Source: Staphylococcus cornubiensis
GTDB lineage: Bacteria > Bacillota > Bacilli > Staphylococcales > Staphylococcaceae
NCBI RefSeq assembly: GCF_900183575.1
Contig: NZ_FXUZ01000001.1
Location: 1 to 64,000, forward strand
DNA: 64,000 bases
Reading direction: 5' to 3'
In this document: positions 1-8,455 of the stretch, piece after piece
Layout: every line of letters begins with the position of its first letter
Numbering within the stretch: position 1 is the stretch's first letter
Translations under genes and position numbers: made by a program
The notes under the pieces: generated by a model
What the model saw: only the letters and a program-made list of their open reading frames with translations
Databases searched by the model: none
Told to the model about the DNA's origin: nothing

Positions 1-58
1 GGTGGAAGCGTAGCGATACGTGGAGCTGACGAATACTAATAGATCGAAGACTTAATCA
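1..58 (+). rRNA. 23S ribosomal RNA, 3' end (partial)
   Basis: The first bases match the conserved 3' terminus of staphylococcal 23S rRNA, including the stretch ACGAATACTAAT followed by GATCGAAGACTTAATCAA. The 5S gene follows about 80 bases later, as usual in an rrn operon. The exact 3' end is estimated to within a few bases, and the rest of the gene lies outside the window. Confidence 0.93.
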
Positions 59-135
59 AAATAATTGTTCATAAGGTAATGCTTGTGATATATACTTACT
101 ATCTAGTTTTGAATGTATAACATTCAAATACTTAA

Positions 136-250
136 TCTGGTGCCAATGGCAAAGAGGTCACACCTGTTCCCATGCCGAACACAGAAGTTAAGCTCTTTAG
201 CGCCGATGGTAGTCGGACTTACGTTCCGCGAGAGTAGGACGGTGCCAGGT
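136..250 (+). rRNA. rrf: 5S ribosomal RNA
   Basis: A complete 115-base 5S gene. The ends TCTGGTG and GTGCCAGGT pair to form helix I, and the conserved core CCATGCCGAACACAGAAGTT is present. It lies between 23S rRNA and the tRNA array. Confidence 0.95.
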
Positions 251-262
251 TATTACATAATC

Positions 263-338
263 GGAGAATTAGCTCAGCTGGGAGAGCATCTGCCTTACAA
301 GCAGAGGGTCGGCGGTTCGATCCCGTCATTCTCCACCA
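263..338 (+). tRNA. tRNA-Val (TAC)
   Basis: Canonical cloverleaf with anticodon loop CTTACAA and acceptor stem GGAGAAT/ATTCTCC. CCA is encoded. It is the first tRNA of a 24-gene array that follows 5S rRNA in the same direction and is probably co-transcribed with the rrn operon. Confidence 0.97.
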
Positions 339-360
339 TTTTTAAAAGTAAATATGAGTA

Positions 361-436
<76 letters not shown>

Positions 437-440
437 TGAT

Positions 441-513
441 GAGCCATTAGCTCAGTTGGTAGAGCATCTGACTTTTAATCAGAGGGTCAGAGGTTCGAAT
501 CCTCTATGGCTCA
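441..513 (+). tRNA. tRNA-Lys (TTT)
   Basis: Loop CTTTTAA and acceptor GAGCCAT/ATGGCTC. CCA is not encoded, because CTT follows the discriminator A. Confidence 0.97.
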
Positions 514-517
514 CTTT

Positions 518-599
518 GCGGGTGTGGCGGAATTGGCAGACGCACTAGACTTAGGATCTAGCGCCTTACGGCGTGGGGGTTCGACTCCCTTCACCCGCA
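518..599 (+). tRNA. tRNA-Leu (TAG)
   Basis: Class II tRNA with a long variable arm. Loop CTTAGGA, acceptor GCGGGTG/CACCCGC, no encoded CCA. Confidence 0.97.
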
Positions 600-602
600 T
601 AT

Positions 603-677
603 GCAGAAGTAGTTCAGCGGTAGAATACAACCTTGCCAAGGTTGGGGTCGCGGGTTCGAATCCCGTCTTCTGCTCCA
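603..677 (+). tRNA. tRNA-Gly (GCC)
   Basis: Loop TTGCCAA, normal D-loop with GG, normal T-loop TTCGAAT, and encoded CCA. This is a proteinogenic glycine tRNA, unlike the two unusual Gly genes further along. Confidence 0.97.
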
Positions 678-683
678 TTATTT

Positions 684-772
684 GCCGGGGTGGCGGAACT
701 GGCAGACGCACAGGACTTAAAATCCTGCGGTGAGAGATCACCGTACCGGTTCGATTCCGGTCCTCGGCACCA
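684..772 (+). tRNA. tRNA-Leu (TAA)
   Basis: Class II tRNA with loop CTTAAAA, acceptor GCCGGGG/CCTCGGC with one G-T pair, and encoded CCA. Confidence 0.97.
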
Positions 773-788
773 TTGTTTCATTTCATAT

Positions 789-862
789 GCGCCCGTAGCT
801 CAATTGGATAGAGCGTTTGACTACGGATCAAAAGGTTATGGGTTCGACTCCTATCGGGCGCG
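789..862 (+). tRNA. tRNA-Arg (ACG)
   Basis: Loop CTACGGA. The anticodon A34 is presumably converted to inosine. Acceptor GCGCCCG/CGGGCGC with discriminator G. CCA is not encoded. Confidence 0.97.
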
Positions 863-875
863 CTACATTACCTTA

Positions 876-949
876 CGGGAAGTAGCTCAGCTTGGTAGAG
901 CACTTGGTTTGGGACCAAGGGGTCGCAGGTTCAAATCCTGTCTTCCCGA
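876..949 (+). tRNA. tRNA-Pro (TGG)
   Basis: Loop TTTGGGA, acceptor CGGGAAG/CTTCCCG, CCA not encoded. Confidence 0.97.
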
Positions 950-970
950 TATCTTTTAAAATATTTATAT

Positions 971-1046
971 GGGGGCTTAGCTCAGCTGGGAGAGCGCCTG
1001 CTTTGCACGCAGGAGGTCAGCGGTTCGATCCCGCTAGTCTCCACCA
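971..1046 (+). tRNA. tRNA-Ala (TGC)
   Basis: Loop TTTGCAC. The acceptor GGGGGCT/AGTCTCC contains G-T pairs. CCA is encoded. Confidence 0.96.
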
Positions 1047-1075
1047 TTTAAATTAATACTAATACAACTACATAA

Positions 1076-1149
1076 GGCGGCGTAGCTCAGCTGGCTAGAG
1101 CGTACGGTTCATACCCGTGAGGTCGGGGGTTCGATCCCCTCCGCCGCCA
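1076..1149 (+). tRNA. tRNA-Met (CAT), probable elongator
   Basis: Loop TTCATAC and acceptor GGCGGCG/CGCCGCC, CCA not encoded. The first acceptor pair is normal, so it is not the initiator. It is probably the elongator methionine tRNA, since it lacks the C4/C5 acceptor bases of the neighbouring Ile2 candidate. Confidence 0.93.
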
Positions 1150-1174
1150 CTAAATTTAGTTGAAAACATTATTA

Positions 1175-1248
1175 GGACCTTTAGCTCAGTTGGTTAGAGC
1201 TAACGGCTCATAACCGTTCGGTCGCAGGTTCGAGTCCTGCAAGGTCCA
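1175..1248 (+). tRNA. tRNA (CAT), probable tRNA-Ile2 modified by TilS
   Basis: Loop CTCATAA and acceptor GGACCTT/AAGGTCC. C4 and C5 paired to G are acceptor features that TilS uses in E. coli tRNA-Ile2. This suggests the CAT anticodon is converted to lysidine-AT and reads ATA. Automatic annotation may call it Met. Confidence 0.85.
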
Positions 1249-1256
1249 TATAATTC

Positions 1257-1349
1257 GGAGGAATACCCAAGTCTGGCTGAAGGGATCGGTCTTGAAAACC
1301 GACAGGGGCTTAACGGCTCGCGGGGGTTCGAATCCCTCTTCCTCCGCCA
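1257..1349 (+). tRNA. tRNA-Ser (TGA)
   Basis: Class II tRNA of about 93 bases with loop CTTGAAA, a long variable arm, acceptor GGAGGAA/TTCCTCC, and encoded CCA. Confidence 0.97.
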
Positions 1350-1366
1350 TTATTATTTTCTATTAC

Positions 1367-1440
<74 letters not shown>

Positions 1441-1454
1441 TATTATTTATAAGT

Positions 1455-1531
1455 GGTCCCGTAGTGGAGCGGTTTAACACGCCTGCCTGTCACGCAGGAG
1501 ATCGCGGGTTCGATTCCCGTCGGGACCGCCA
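1455..1531 (+). tRNA. tRNA-Asp (GTC), copy 1
   Basis: Loop CTGTCAC, acceptor GGTCCCG/CGGGACC, encoded CCA. Duplicated at 45887-45963. Confidence 0.97.
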
Positions 1532-1541
1532 TTATTAAAAT

Positions 1542-1614
1542 GGTTCAGTAGCTCAGTCGGTAGAGCAAAGGACTGAAAATCCTTGTGTCGGCGGTTCGAT
1601 TCCGTCCTGAACCA
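1542..1614 (+). tRNA. tRNA-Phe (GAA), copy 1
   Basis: Loop CTGAAAA, acceptor GGTTCAG/CTGAACC, CCA not encoded. The Asp-Phe spacer is the same as in the second cluster. Confidence 0.97.
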
Positions 1615-1621
1615 CTTTTTT

Positions 1622-1697
<76 letters not shown>

Positions 1698-1703
1698 TGT
1701 CTT

Positions 1704-1787
1704 GGAGGGGTAGCGAAGTGGCTAAACGCGGCGGACTGTAAATCCGCTCCTTCGGGTTCGGCAGTTCGAATCTGCCCCCCTCCACCA
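1704..1787 (+). tRNA. tRNA-Tyr (GTA)
   Basis: Class II tRNA with loop CTGTAAA, long variable arm, acceptor GGAGGGG/CCCCTCC, and encoded CCA. Confidence 0.97.
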
Positions 1788-1794
1788 TATCAAT

Positions 1795-1868
1795 AGGGGC
1801 ATAGTTCAACGGTAGAATAGAGGTCTCCAAAACCTTTGATGTGGGTTCGATTCCTACTGCCCCTGCCA
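1795..1868 (+). tRNA. tRNA-Trp (CCA)
   Basis: Loop CTCCAAA, acceptor AGGGGCA/TGCCCCT, discriminator G and encoded CCA. Confidence 0.97.
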
Positions 1869-1869
1869 T

Positions 1870-1943
1870 GGCGGTTGTGGCGAAGTGGTTAACGCATCGG
1901 ATTGTGGTTCCGACATTCGTGGGTTCGATTCCCATCAACCGCC
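1870..1943 (+). tRNA. tRNA-His (GTG), copy 1
   Basis: Loop TTGTGGT. The extra G-1 at 1870 pairs with C73, the histidine identity feature. CCA is not encoded. Duplicated at 46060-46133. Confidence 0.96.
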
Positions 1944-1959
1944 CTTTATTTAAAATTAA

Positions 1960-2031
1960 TGGGCTATAGCCAAGCGGTAAGGCAACGGACTTTGACTCCG
2001 TCACTCGCTGGTTCGAATCCAGCTAGCCCAG
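1960..2031 (+). tRNA. tRNA-Gln (TTG)
   Basis: Loop CTTTGAC, acceptor TGGGCTA/TAGCCCA with discriminator G, CCA not encoded. Confidence 0.96.
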
Positions 2032-2039
2032 TTACTTTT

Positions 2040-2114
2040 GGCGGCATAGCCAAGTGGTAAGGCCGAGGTCTGCAAAACCTCTATTCACCGGTTCAAATCC
2101 GGTTGCCGCCTCCA
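2040..2114 (+). tRNA. tRNA-Cys (GCA)
   Basis: Loop CTGCAAA, acceptor GGCGGCA/TGCCGCC, discriminator T and encoded CCA. Confidence 0.97.
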
Positions 2115-2128
2115 TTGATATGAAACAT

Positions 2129-2203
2129 GCGGGAGTAGTTCAATTTTTAGAACACTTTCCTTCCCGGAAAGAGGTATAGGTGTAAGTCCTATCTTCCGCT
2201 CCA
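2129..2203 (+). tRNA. non-proteogenic tRNA-Gly (TCC), copy 1
   Basis: Anticodon loop CTTCCCG and encoded CCA. The D-loop reads AATTTTTA with no GG pair. The T-loop is TGTAAGT instead of the usual TTCRANY. Loss of these EF-Tu- and ribosome-related features is the hallmark of staphylococcal glycine tRNAs that feed the Fem enzymes making pentaglycine cross-bridges. Function is inferred from that known class. Confidence 0.92.
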
Positions 2204-2236
2204 ATTAATTTTTAAATTAAGCTAATATGATATGAT

Positions 2237-2310
2237 GCGGGAGTAGTTCAATTCTAGAACACTTTCCTTCCCGGAAAGAGGTATAGGTGCAAGTCCTATC
2301 TTCCGCTCCA
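2237..2310 (+). tRNA. non-proteogenic tRNA-Gly (TCC), copy 2
   Basis: Nearly identical to the preceding gene, but one base shorter in the D-loop (AATTCTA) and with T-loop TGCAAGT. It also lacks the GG and TTC elements needed for normal elongator folding. Probably a second glycyl donor for peptidoglycan bridge synthesis. CCA is encoded. Confidence 0.92.
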
Positions 2311-2346
2311 TTTTTTCCAATAAGATATTGGATTTTTTTGTATTAT

Positions 2347-2430
2347 GCCGGTGTGGCGGAATTGGCAGACGCGCGGGACTCAAAATCCCGTGTCTTCACA
2401 GACGTGTCGGTTCGACCCCGACCACCGGTA
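2347..2430 (+). tRNA. tRNA-Leu (CAA)
   Basis: Class II tRNA with loop CTCAAAA. The acceptor GCCGGTG/CACCGGT closes with a G-T pair. CCA is not encoded. It is the last tRNA of the array and is followed by a terminator. Confidence 0.96.
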
Positions 2431-2463
2431 TCAATAACCATTATTTACACATCATAGCACATC

Positions 2464-2493
2464 AGAAACCCTGTTATTACGGGGTTTCTTTTT
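2464..2493 (+). terminator. terminator of the rRNA/tRNA array
   Basis: Stem AGAAACCC/GGGTTTCT around a nine-to-ten base loop, followed by five T. It lies 33 bases after the last tRNA. Confidence 0.85.
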
Positions 2494-2892
2494 ATTTATA
2501 CACCATATAATGCCACTTAAAGTGCTACCATACACAATTTTAAGTGGCCGTGCCTTTTTCTACTTTATCATTTGAATTACTATCTCTGCGTACTAAATTT
2601 CTTTTTATCGAGAACTCTTTTACTTTGCAAGTTTTTTCTACTTTTTCTTTCAAAAATGCAACATACATCATCAAAATCCAACAGGAGATTAAAACTCATA
2701 TATCTTGCTCATTTAGTGATCTACAGAACTTATCGAACTTTTATCTCTGTAGTCACATTTACTTTGTTTAACACTTGCTTTTTTTGTAAAGAAAAAACAT
2801 ATTACTCTAAAAAACTACTAATAAATATCTAAAATAAAAACAGAATTACTGGTGAAATGAATAAGAAAATTAAATGTTAATATAATAAACTG
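2494..2892. other. AT-rich intergenic stretch with one perfect inverted repeat
   Basis: No convincing gene. The 60-86 codon ORFs here lack a ribosome binding site and have low-complexity composition. An inverted repeat, GCCACTTAAA (2512-2521) with TTTAAGTGGC (2538-2547), could be a second terminator or a protein site, but no T-run follows directly. Confidence 0.5.
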
Positions 2893-2921
2893 TTGACAAA
2901 TTTTACTTTTAGTTATATAAA
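2893..2921 (+). promoter_or_regulatory. promoter of the spl-like protease pair
   Basis: TTGACA at 2893-2898, a 17-base spacer, then TATAAA at 2916-2921. This close to consensus sigma-A promoter lies 50 bases before the first protease start. Confidence 0.75.
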
Positions 2922-2970
2922 TAAATTGTTATCTAGATAATGAAATTAAAATCAAAAGGAGCAAAACATC

Positions 2971-3681
2971 ATGAAAAAAAGCTTTGTATTAAAAGGTTTG
3001 TCAGCTTTGATTATTTTAAGTTCAGTTGGTTTTGTAGAAAGTGCAGTAAACGTAACACAAAATGTTGCACATGCAGAAAAAAATGTGATTGAAATTAAAG
3101 ATGGATATGGTGCACCTTATAGTAGCGTTGTTGCTTTTGACGCTGCTACTGGGTTTGTAGTAGGACCTAATACAATTGTTACAAATAAACATGTAACAAA
3201 ATTTTTAAAAGTAGGAGATAAAGTAAGTGCGCATCCTTCTAGCTTTGGCAATAGTGGGGGACGTTATACGATTTCAAGTATTGCTGACTATTCAGGAAAA
3301 GAAGATGTAGCAGTTGTCCATGTGAAGAACACTAGTGAAGAAGGTTGGGATTTTAATAGATTCACAACAATAATGCCGATTGCAAGTGGCGCACAAGCTG
3401 GTGAAAGGGTTTCAATCATAGGATATCCAGCACCTGATATTAATAATTATAAACTATTTGAATCACTAGGAACGATTATTAGTGTTAACGGCACTGAAGT
3501 GATATATGATGCTTTTGCTCAGCCAGGAAACTCAGGTAGTCCTATTATGAACGTTAAGGGTGAAGCTATAGGTGTACATTCTCGATCAGATAGAACAACA
3601 TCACCTGACAAAAAATCTTATGGCGTATTCTTTACACAAGATATCAAAAATTTTATTCAAAAACAAATCGAAAATCAATAA
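2971..3681 (+). CDS. Spl-like secreted serine protease, first of a tandem pair
   Basis: A 236-residue secreted chymotrypsin-fold protease of the staphylococcal V8/Spl family (S1B). Residues 1-35 are a signal peptide ending AHA. Cleavage there leaves a mature N-terminus starting Glu-Lys-Asn, as in S. aureus Spl enzymes, where an exact N-terminal Glu is needed for activity. The catalytic triad is visible as His74 (TNKHV), Asp112 (KEDVAVVHV) and Ser188 (GNSGSP). In mature numbering these are His39, Asp77 and Ser153. AAAAGGAG precedes the ATG. The next gene, 25 bases on, is a same-length duplicate. The substrate is unknown. Calling it a specific splA-F orthologue would be guesswork. Confidence 0.92.
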   Translation: MKKSFVLKGLSALIILSSVGFVESAVNVTQNVAHAEKNVIEIKDGYGAPYSSVVAFDAATGFVVGPNTIVTNKHVTKFLKVGDKVSAHPSSFGNSGGRYTISSIADYSGKEDVAVVHVKNTSEEGWDFNRFTTIMPIASGAQAGERVSIIGYPAPDINNYKLFESLGTIISVNGTEVIYDAFAQPGNSGSPIMNVKGEAIGVHSRSDRTTSPDKKSYGVFFTQDIKNFIQKQIENQ

Positions 3682-3706
3682 TAGAATAAAGAAGGAGAAA
3701 AACATC

Positions 3707-4417
3707 ATGAAAAAAAGCTTTGTGTTAAAAAGTTTGTCAGCTTTGATTATTTTAAGTTCAGTTGGTTTTGTAGAAAGTGCTGTAAATGAAACACATCATG
3801 TTGCCCAAGCAGAAAGAAATGTAAAAGAAATTAAAGATGGATACGCTACACCATACAGTAGTGTAGTTGCATTTGCAGGTGCAAGTGGTTTTGTTGTCGG
3901 ACACAATACAATCGTTACAAATAAACATGTTATTAGCCATCTGAAGGTAGGAGAGAGATTAAGTGCACATCCTACTGGCAATAGTAGCAATGGTGGACAT
4001 TATACTATAACAGATATGGTTGCGTATCCAGGTAAAGAAGACTTGGCAATCGTTCATGTAGATAGCACAAGTGATATCGGATGGGATTTCAATAAAAGAA
4101 CAACAATTATGCCACTTGCTAAAAGCGGTCAGGCTGGAGAAAGAGTTTCGCTCATAGGGTACCCAGATCCTGTGAAGAATAAGTATAAACTATTTGAGTC
4201 AACAGGAACTGTCATTAAATTTGAAGGTACTCGAGTAGTATATGATGCTTTTGCTGAGCCAGGAACTTCTGGTAGTCCAATTGTTAATCTTAACGGTGAA
4301 GCTATTGGTGTACATACGGGGTCAGATATTGAAATTACACCTACTAAAAAATCATACGGTGTTTACTTTACTGAAGACATTAAAAAGTTTATTAAACAGC
4401 AAATTCAAAAACAATAA
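3707..4417 (+). CDS. Spl-like secreted serine protease, second of a tandem pair
   Basis: A 236-residue duplicate of the preceding protease; the first 25 residues of the signal region are almost unchanged. The signal peptide ends VAQA, and the predicted mature N-terminus is Glu-Arg-Asn. His74, Asp112 and Ser188 are kept, but the Ser motif reads GTSGSP, not GNSGSP, so the residue before the nucleophile has changed. Surface loops around residues 90-100 and 200-215 also differ, which may alter specificity. The start is the ATG at 3707, after AAGGAG. A longer in-frame extension from 3572 overlaps the upstream gene and would spoil the signal peptide. It shares the upstream promoter and ends before a strong hairpin. 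Confidence 0.92.
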   Translation: MKKSFVLKSLSALIILSSVGFVESAVNETHHVAQAERNVKEIKDGYATPYSSVVAFAGASGFVVGHNTIVTNKHVISHLKVGERLSAHPTGNSSNGGHYTITDMVAYPGKEDLAIVHVDSTSDIGWDFNKRTTIMPLAKSGQAGERVSLIGYPDPVKNKYKLFESTGTVIKFEGTRVVYDAFAEPGTSGSPIVNLNGEAIGVHTGSDIEITPTKKSYGVYFTEDIKKFIKQQIQKQ

Positions 4418-4474
4418 TAAGATAAAAATCAGCGACATATAAAATTAAAGAGCTAAATTTTTCAATTGAAATTT

Positions 4475-4510
4475 AAGAGGACGACTATTACTTATAGTCT
4501 CCTCTTTTTA
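4475..4510 (+). terminator. terminator after the protease pair
   Basis: Long hairpin with arms AAGAGGA...ACTAT and ATAGT...TCCTCTT, followed by T residues. Confidence 0.8.
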
Positions 4511-4919
4511 TAACATCATAATGTATGATTTATATTACAATGCGCCAATATAAAAAATTATTATAAAATAGGATATTGGTGTCACATTTTACGATTGTCT
4601 GTATTCCCTTCATCACACAAATTTATCATTTGTTACTAAAATGATGTACTGTTATAGTTACTTTTTATCAAAACGCTATCGATTAATTTCTATTTAATAA
4701 AATGAATATTTCTTCGTTTACACTTATATTCGTATGAGGTTCTCAATCATTTATTTTCAATCACTATGTCTGTGTTGTATATTTTTTCCCGAAAACTGTC
4801 TATACATCATGGCACTTTAAAGTATTGATGAATATTTTAAGAAATTTTCAGAATACTATTGTACCATAAGTTCACATATATTATGATTAACCTATTCTTA
4901 TAAGCGGAGGGTTGCGTAG
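4511..4919. other. intergenic, no gene seen
   Basis: About 400 AT-rich bases without a supported ORF. It must hold the promoter of the PfoR-like gene, but I could not assign -35/-10 boxes with confidence. Confidence 0.5.
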
Positions 4920-5978
4920 ATGGCGACAAATCAAATTAACAGCAAGCAATTTTTTAGCGTTATTTTAAATGCGGTAGGGGCTGGCGTTGTAATTGCGTTA
5001 CTCCCTAATGCCTTTCTAGGTGAATTGCTGAAGTTTTTTAAAGAAGGCCGACCCATTCTTGAAAGTATCTATCAAGTGGTGATGGTCATACAATCGTTCA
5101 TGGCATTTATTATTGGTGCACTCGCTGCACATGCATTTAAGTTTCCAGGGCCTGGAGTAGCATTTGTAGGGACTTCTGCTATGATCGGTTCAGGTGCGTT
5201 ACAATTTAAAAATGGGGCATTTGTATTGCATGGTATTGGTGACATTATTAACGTGATGTTAATCGTAATGGTAGCCTGTTTGTTGTTTATTTTATTATCA
5301 GGTAAACTCGGCTCTTTAGAAATCATTGTTTTACCGGCATTGATTCCTGTGACTGCCGGAATGATTGGTTTAACAACGTTACCTTATGTAAGTAAAGTGA
5401 CCCAATCTTTAGGACATTTAATTCACACGTTTACAGAGCTGAATCCACTAATTATGAGTATTTTAATTGCGATTACATATGCATTATTAATGGTGACACC
5501 GATTTCACTTGTCGCAATAGCAACAGCAATCTCACTCACAGGTTTGGGAAGTGGTGCTGGAAATATGGGCGTTGTTGCGGCGTGTGTAACATTTTTAATG
5601 GGTTCCATGAAAGTGAATAAAATGGGTGTGAATATTATTTTATTACTTGGTGCAGCAAAGATGATGATTCCTGTATATTTTAAACATCCTATTATTATGA
5701 TTCCATTAATTATCAACGGTTTTGTAGCTGGACTGATTACGTATTTTATTGGCATCCAAGGTACACCGATGTCAGCAGGTTTCGGTTATTCAGGACTTGT
5801 TGGACCAATTAATGCGTTTAACCGTTTAGAAGGGGATCCAATGATGAATATTGTATTATTATTAATTGCTTATTTAGTGATTCCTTTCACAGTTGGTTGG
5901 TTTGTACATCAATTGAGTAAAAAGGTGTTGCCAGGATACCGTGACGATATTTATTACTTCGAAGTGCTTAAAGATTAA
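4920..5978 (+). CDS. PfoR-like PTS EIIC-type membrane protein
   Basis: A 352-residue, very hydrophobic protein with about eight to ten membrane segments. It resembles the PTS_EIIC_2/PfoR group, named after a regulator-linked membrane protein of Clostridium perfringens. Glycine-rich membrane loops such as GSGAGNMGVV and GYSGLVGPINAF are typical of the family. No EIIA or EIIB gene is nearby, so sugar phosphotransfer cannot be concluded; the true substrate is unknown. AAGCGGAGGG lies just before the ATG. It stands as a single gene with its own terminator. Confidence 0.8.
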   Translation: MATNQINSKQFFSVILNAVGAGVVIALLPNAFLGELLKFFKEGRPILESIYQVVMVIQSFMAFIIGALAAHAFKFPGPGVAFVGTSAMIGSGALQFKNGAFVLHGIGDIINVMLIVMVACLLFILLSGKLGSLEIIVLPALIPVTAGMIGLTTLPYVSKVTQSLGHLIHTFTELNPLIMSILIAITYALLMVTPISLVAIATAISLTGLGSGAGNMGVVAACVTFLMGSMKVNKMGVNIILLLGAAKMMIPVYFKHPIIMIPLIINGFVAGLITYFIGIQGTPMSAGFGYSGLVGPINAFNRLEGDPMMNIVLLLIAYLVIPFTVGWFVHQLSKKVLPGYRDDIYYFEVLKD

Positions 5979-6030
5979 TATATGAAATGGTGTTATCAAT
6001 CTCATATGCATAGGTAACATAATGAATAAA

Positions 6031-6066
6031 ACATCAAGCAACGATTCAAAGTTGTTTGGTGTTTTT
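6031..6066 (+). terminator. terminator of the PfoR-like gene
   Basis: A twelve-pair stem, ACATCAAGCAAC with GTTGTTTGGTGT (two G-T pairs), followed by a run of T. Confidence 0.8.
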
Positions 6067-6107
6067 AATATTTAATCGCTTTTTATGAAAATTTTTCAAA
6101 ATCAATA

Positions 6108-6136
6108 TTGCATAAACTTACATATAAATGTATAAT
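6108..6136 (+). promoter_or_regulatory. promoter of the amino-acid ABC importer
   Basis: TTGCAT at 6108-6113, a 17-base spacer and TATAAT at 6131-6136, 30 bases before the start codon. Confidence 0.7.
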
Positions 6137-6165
6137 AATCAATATTATTGGAAGGAGGCAACGTA

Positions 6166-7626
6166 ATGAAGTATATGGGGAAAATGATAGCAGTGTTGTT
6201 AATCATGGTGTTTTGTCTGTCGGGAATACCTGTAAAGTATGATGCCCAGGCTGCAAATGAAGATCAGTGGGACGTCATTAAAGCGCGTGGGGAACTCAGA
6301 GTAGGGTTATCTGCTGACTATGCGCCGATGGAATTTGAAAGAACGGTGAATGGTGAACGTGAATATGCAGGTATTGACATTGAACTGGCAAAAAAAATTG
6401 CTGAGGATAATGGAGTTAAATTAAAAATCGTCAATATGCAATTTGATAGTTTACTTGGAGCATTAAAAACAGGAAAAATAGATATGATTATTTCTGGGAT
6501 GACACCGACAGCAGAACGTAAAAAAGAAGTGGATTTTTCGGACAATTATATGACGGTAGATCAAAAAGTTGTTGTGCGTAAAAAAGATAAAGATAAATAT
6601 CAAACATTGAAAGATTTAGCACATCATCGTATTGGTGCTCAAAAACAAACAACGCAAGAAGAATTAGCGCAAAAAGAAATTGAAGGGGCAGATGTCCAAT
6701 CGTTAACACGTTTGCCTGAAGTCATTTTATCTCTTAAAAGTAACAAAGTCGATGCGATTGTCATGGATAGCGCAGTAGGTAAAGCATATTTAGCTCAAAA
6801 TGAAGAATTAACTTTCTCTGATGCTTCATTTGCTGATTCTGAAAAACCAACTGCCATTGCGATTCCTAAAGATTCACCAAAATTAATGAAACGTGTGAAT
6901 CAAACGATTGCAGATGTAAATAATAATCAATTAATCAAAAAGTATGAAAAAATAGCTGCTGAAGCGATGCAAGATGATGGGAGCTTTTTAACCAAATATG
7001 GCGCATTTTTCTTAACAGGGATTAAAAGTACGATTGTTATCTCGCTGATTGGGGTTGTATTAGGGGCAGTGTTTGGTTCGATATTCGCATTGATGAAAAT
7101 TAGTACAATCCGACCTTTAAAATGGTTTGCATCAGCCTATATCGAGTTTCTTCGTGGGACGCCGCTATTAGTACAGGTCTTTTTAGTCTTCTTTGGTACG
7201 ACAGCAGTGTTAGGTCTTGATATTTCAGCATTTATTTGTGGGGCTATCGCATTAGTCATCAACTGTTCTGCCTACATCGCTGAAATCATTCGTGCAGGGA
7301 TTAATGCCGTAGATAAAGGTCAAATGGAAGCGGCACGTAGCTTAGGTTTAAGCTATAGCCAAACGATGAAGTCAGTCATTATGCCTCAAGCGATTAAAAA
7401 GATTTTGCCGGCATTAGGAAATGAATTCGTGACGGTCATTAAAGAGTCGTCTATTGTGTCTGTCATCGGTGTTAGTGAAATTATGTTTAATGCGCAAGTT
7501 GTGCAAGGGGCTTCCTTCGATCCGTTTACACCATTATTAATTGCCGCTGTGTTGTACTTTATTTTAACATTCACGCTCTCACGTTTAATGAGCTTTTTAG
7601 AAGGGAGAATGAGTATCAGTGATTAA
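6166..7626 (+). CDS. polar amino-acid ABC importer, fused substrate-binding protein and permease
   Basis: A 486-residue fusion. Residues 1-30 form a signal sequence. Residues about 35-265 are a family 3 solute-binding domain, with the entry motif [14 protein letters not shown] and [18 protein letters not shown]. The rest is a HisM/GlnP-type permease with about five membrane helices and the EAA loop [15 protein letters not shown]. Together with the following ATPase it should import glutamine or a related polar amino acid. I set the start at ATG 6166, since AAGGAGG (6152-6158) sits just before it and an upstream TTG at 6148 would precede the ribosome binding site. The 3' end overlaps the ATPase gene by 8 bases. 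The exact amino acid is not predictable from the sequence. Confidence 0.9.
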   Translation: MKYMGKMIAVLLIMVFCLSGIPVKYDAQAANEDQWDVIKARGELRVGLSADYAPMEFERTVNGEREYAGIDIELAKKIAEDNGVKLKIVNMQFDSLLGALKTGKIDMIISGMTPTAERKKEVDFSDNYMTVDQKVVVRKKDKDKYQTLKDLAHHRIGAQKQTTQEELAQKEIEGADVQSLTRLPEVILSLKSNKVDAIVMDSAVGKAYLAQNEELTFSDASFADSEKPTAIAIPKDSPKLMKRVNQTIADVNNNQLIKKYEKIAAEAMQDDGSFLTKYGAFFLTGIKSTIVISLIGVVLGAVFGSIFALMKISTIRPLKWFASAYIEFLRGTPLLVQVFLVFFGTTAVLGLDISAFICGAIALVINCSAYIAEIIRAGINAVDKGQMEAARSLGLSYSQTMKSVIMPQAIKKILPALGNEFVTVIKESSIVSVIGVSEIMFNAQVVQGASFDPFTPLLIAAVLYFILTFTLSRLMSFLEGRMSISD

Positions 7627-8344
7627 AATTTCAAAGTTAAATAAATCGTTTGGTCAAAATGAAGTGTTAACAGGTATTGATTTAGAAATTGCACAAGGTG
7701 AAGTTGTCGCGATCATTGGTCCTTCTGGAAGTGGTAAAAGTACATTACTGAGATGTATGAATTTACTAGAAGTCCCCACATCTGGCCACGTGATTTTTGA
7801 AGGGCGCGATTTAACAGAAAAAGGGACTAAAGTAGACGAATTACGTCAAAAAATGGGGATGGTATTTCAAAACTTTAACCTATTTCCACATAAAAAAGTG
7901 ATTGATAACATTATGCTTGCACCTCAATTATTGAAAAAAGGGAACACACAACAATTAAAAACACGTGCTTTAGATTTATTGTCAAAAGTCGGGCTAGAAG
8001 ATAAAGCAGATGCTTATCCCAATCAATTGTCTGGTGGTCAAAAACAAAGGGTTGCCATTGCACGTGCATTAGCGATGGATCCTGACGTGTTATTATTTGA
8101 TGAACCGACATCAGCATTGGATCCAGAAGTGGTAGGAGAAGTATTAGCTGTTATGAAGTCACTTGCCAAAGAAGGTATGACAATGGTCGTTGTCACACAT
8201 GAAATGGATTTTGCGAAAAATGTAAGTGACCGTGTTGTCTTTATGGCAGATGGTGTTGTGGTCGAAGATGGGCCACCTCATGAAATTTTTGAAAATCCGC
8301 AACATGAACGGACGCAGAACTTCTTAAAACGTGTGTTAAACTAA
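7619..8344 (+). CDS. glnQ: polar amino-acid ABC importer ATP-binding protein (GlnQ type)
   Basis: A 241-residue ABC ATPase with Walker [10 protein letters not shown] (about 33-41), Q-loop [10 protein letters not shown], signature LSGGQKQR and Walker [13 protein letters not shown]. The switch His is in [11 protein letters not shown]. This is the classic GlnQ/ArtP layout for polar amino-acid uptake. The start is GTG at 7619, inside the end of the permease gene and preceded by AAGGGAG, implying translational coupling. A strong hairpin follows, so the operon has two genes. Confidence 0.92.
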   Translation: MIKISKLNKSFGQNEVLTGIDLEIAQGEVVAIIGPSGSGKSTLLRCMNLLEVPTSGHVIFEGRDLTEKGTKVDELRQKMGMVFQNFNLFPHKKVIDNIMLAPQLLKKGNTQQLKTRALDLLSKVGLEDKADAYPNQLSGGQKQRVAIARALAMDPDVLLFDEPTSALDPEVVGEVLAVMKSLAKEGMTMVVVTHEMDFAKNVSDRVVFMADGVVVEDGPPHEIFENPQHERTQNFLKRVLN

Positions 8345-8408
8345 GTTGTGATCGCGTTGAGTTCAATGGATGTCATATTCGCATCATGCACATTTGTATA
8401 GAAATTTT

Positions 8409-8455
8409 AGGAAGAAGTTGAGATGATTTGAATGTCTCATCTTCTTCCTATTTTG
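8409..8455 (+). terminator. terminator of the ABC importer operon
   Basis: Long stem starting AGGAAGAAG and ending CTTCTTCCT, with an inner TGAGA/TCTCA extension, followed by TATTTT. Confidence 0.8.

Noticed and set aside
2512..2547. Perfect inverted repeat considered as a second terminator of the tRNA array
   Set aside because: No T-run directly after the stem, and a good terminator is already present at 2464-2493. Left as an unexplained repeat in the intergenic entry.
2544..2832. Two overlapping ORFs of 75 and 86 codons after the tRNA array
   Set aside because: AT-rich, rich in Phe, Leu and Ser, without ribosome binding site or homology that I recognise.
5072..5326. Minus-strand ORF opposite the PfoR-like gene
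   Set aside because: Mirror image of hydrophobic codons; no ribosome binding site.
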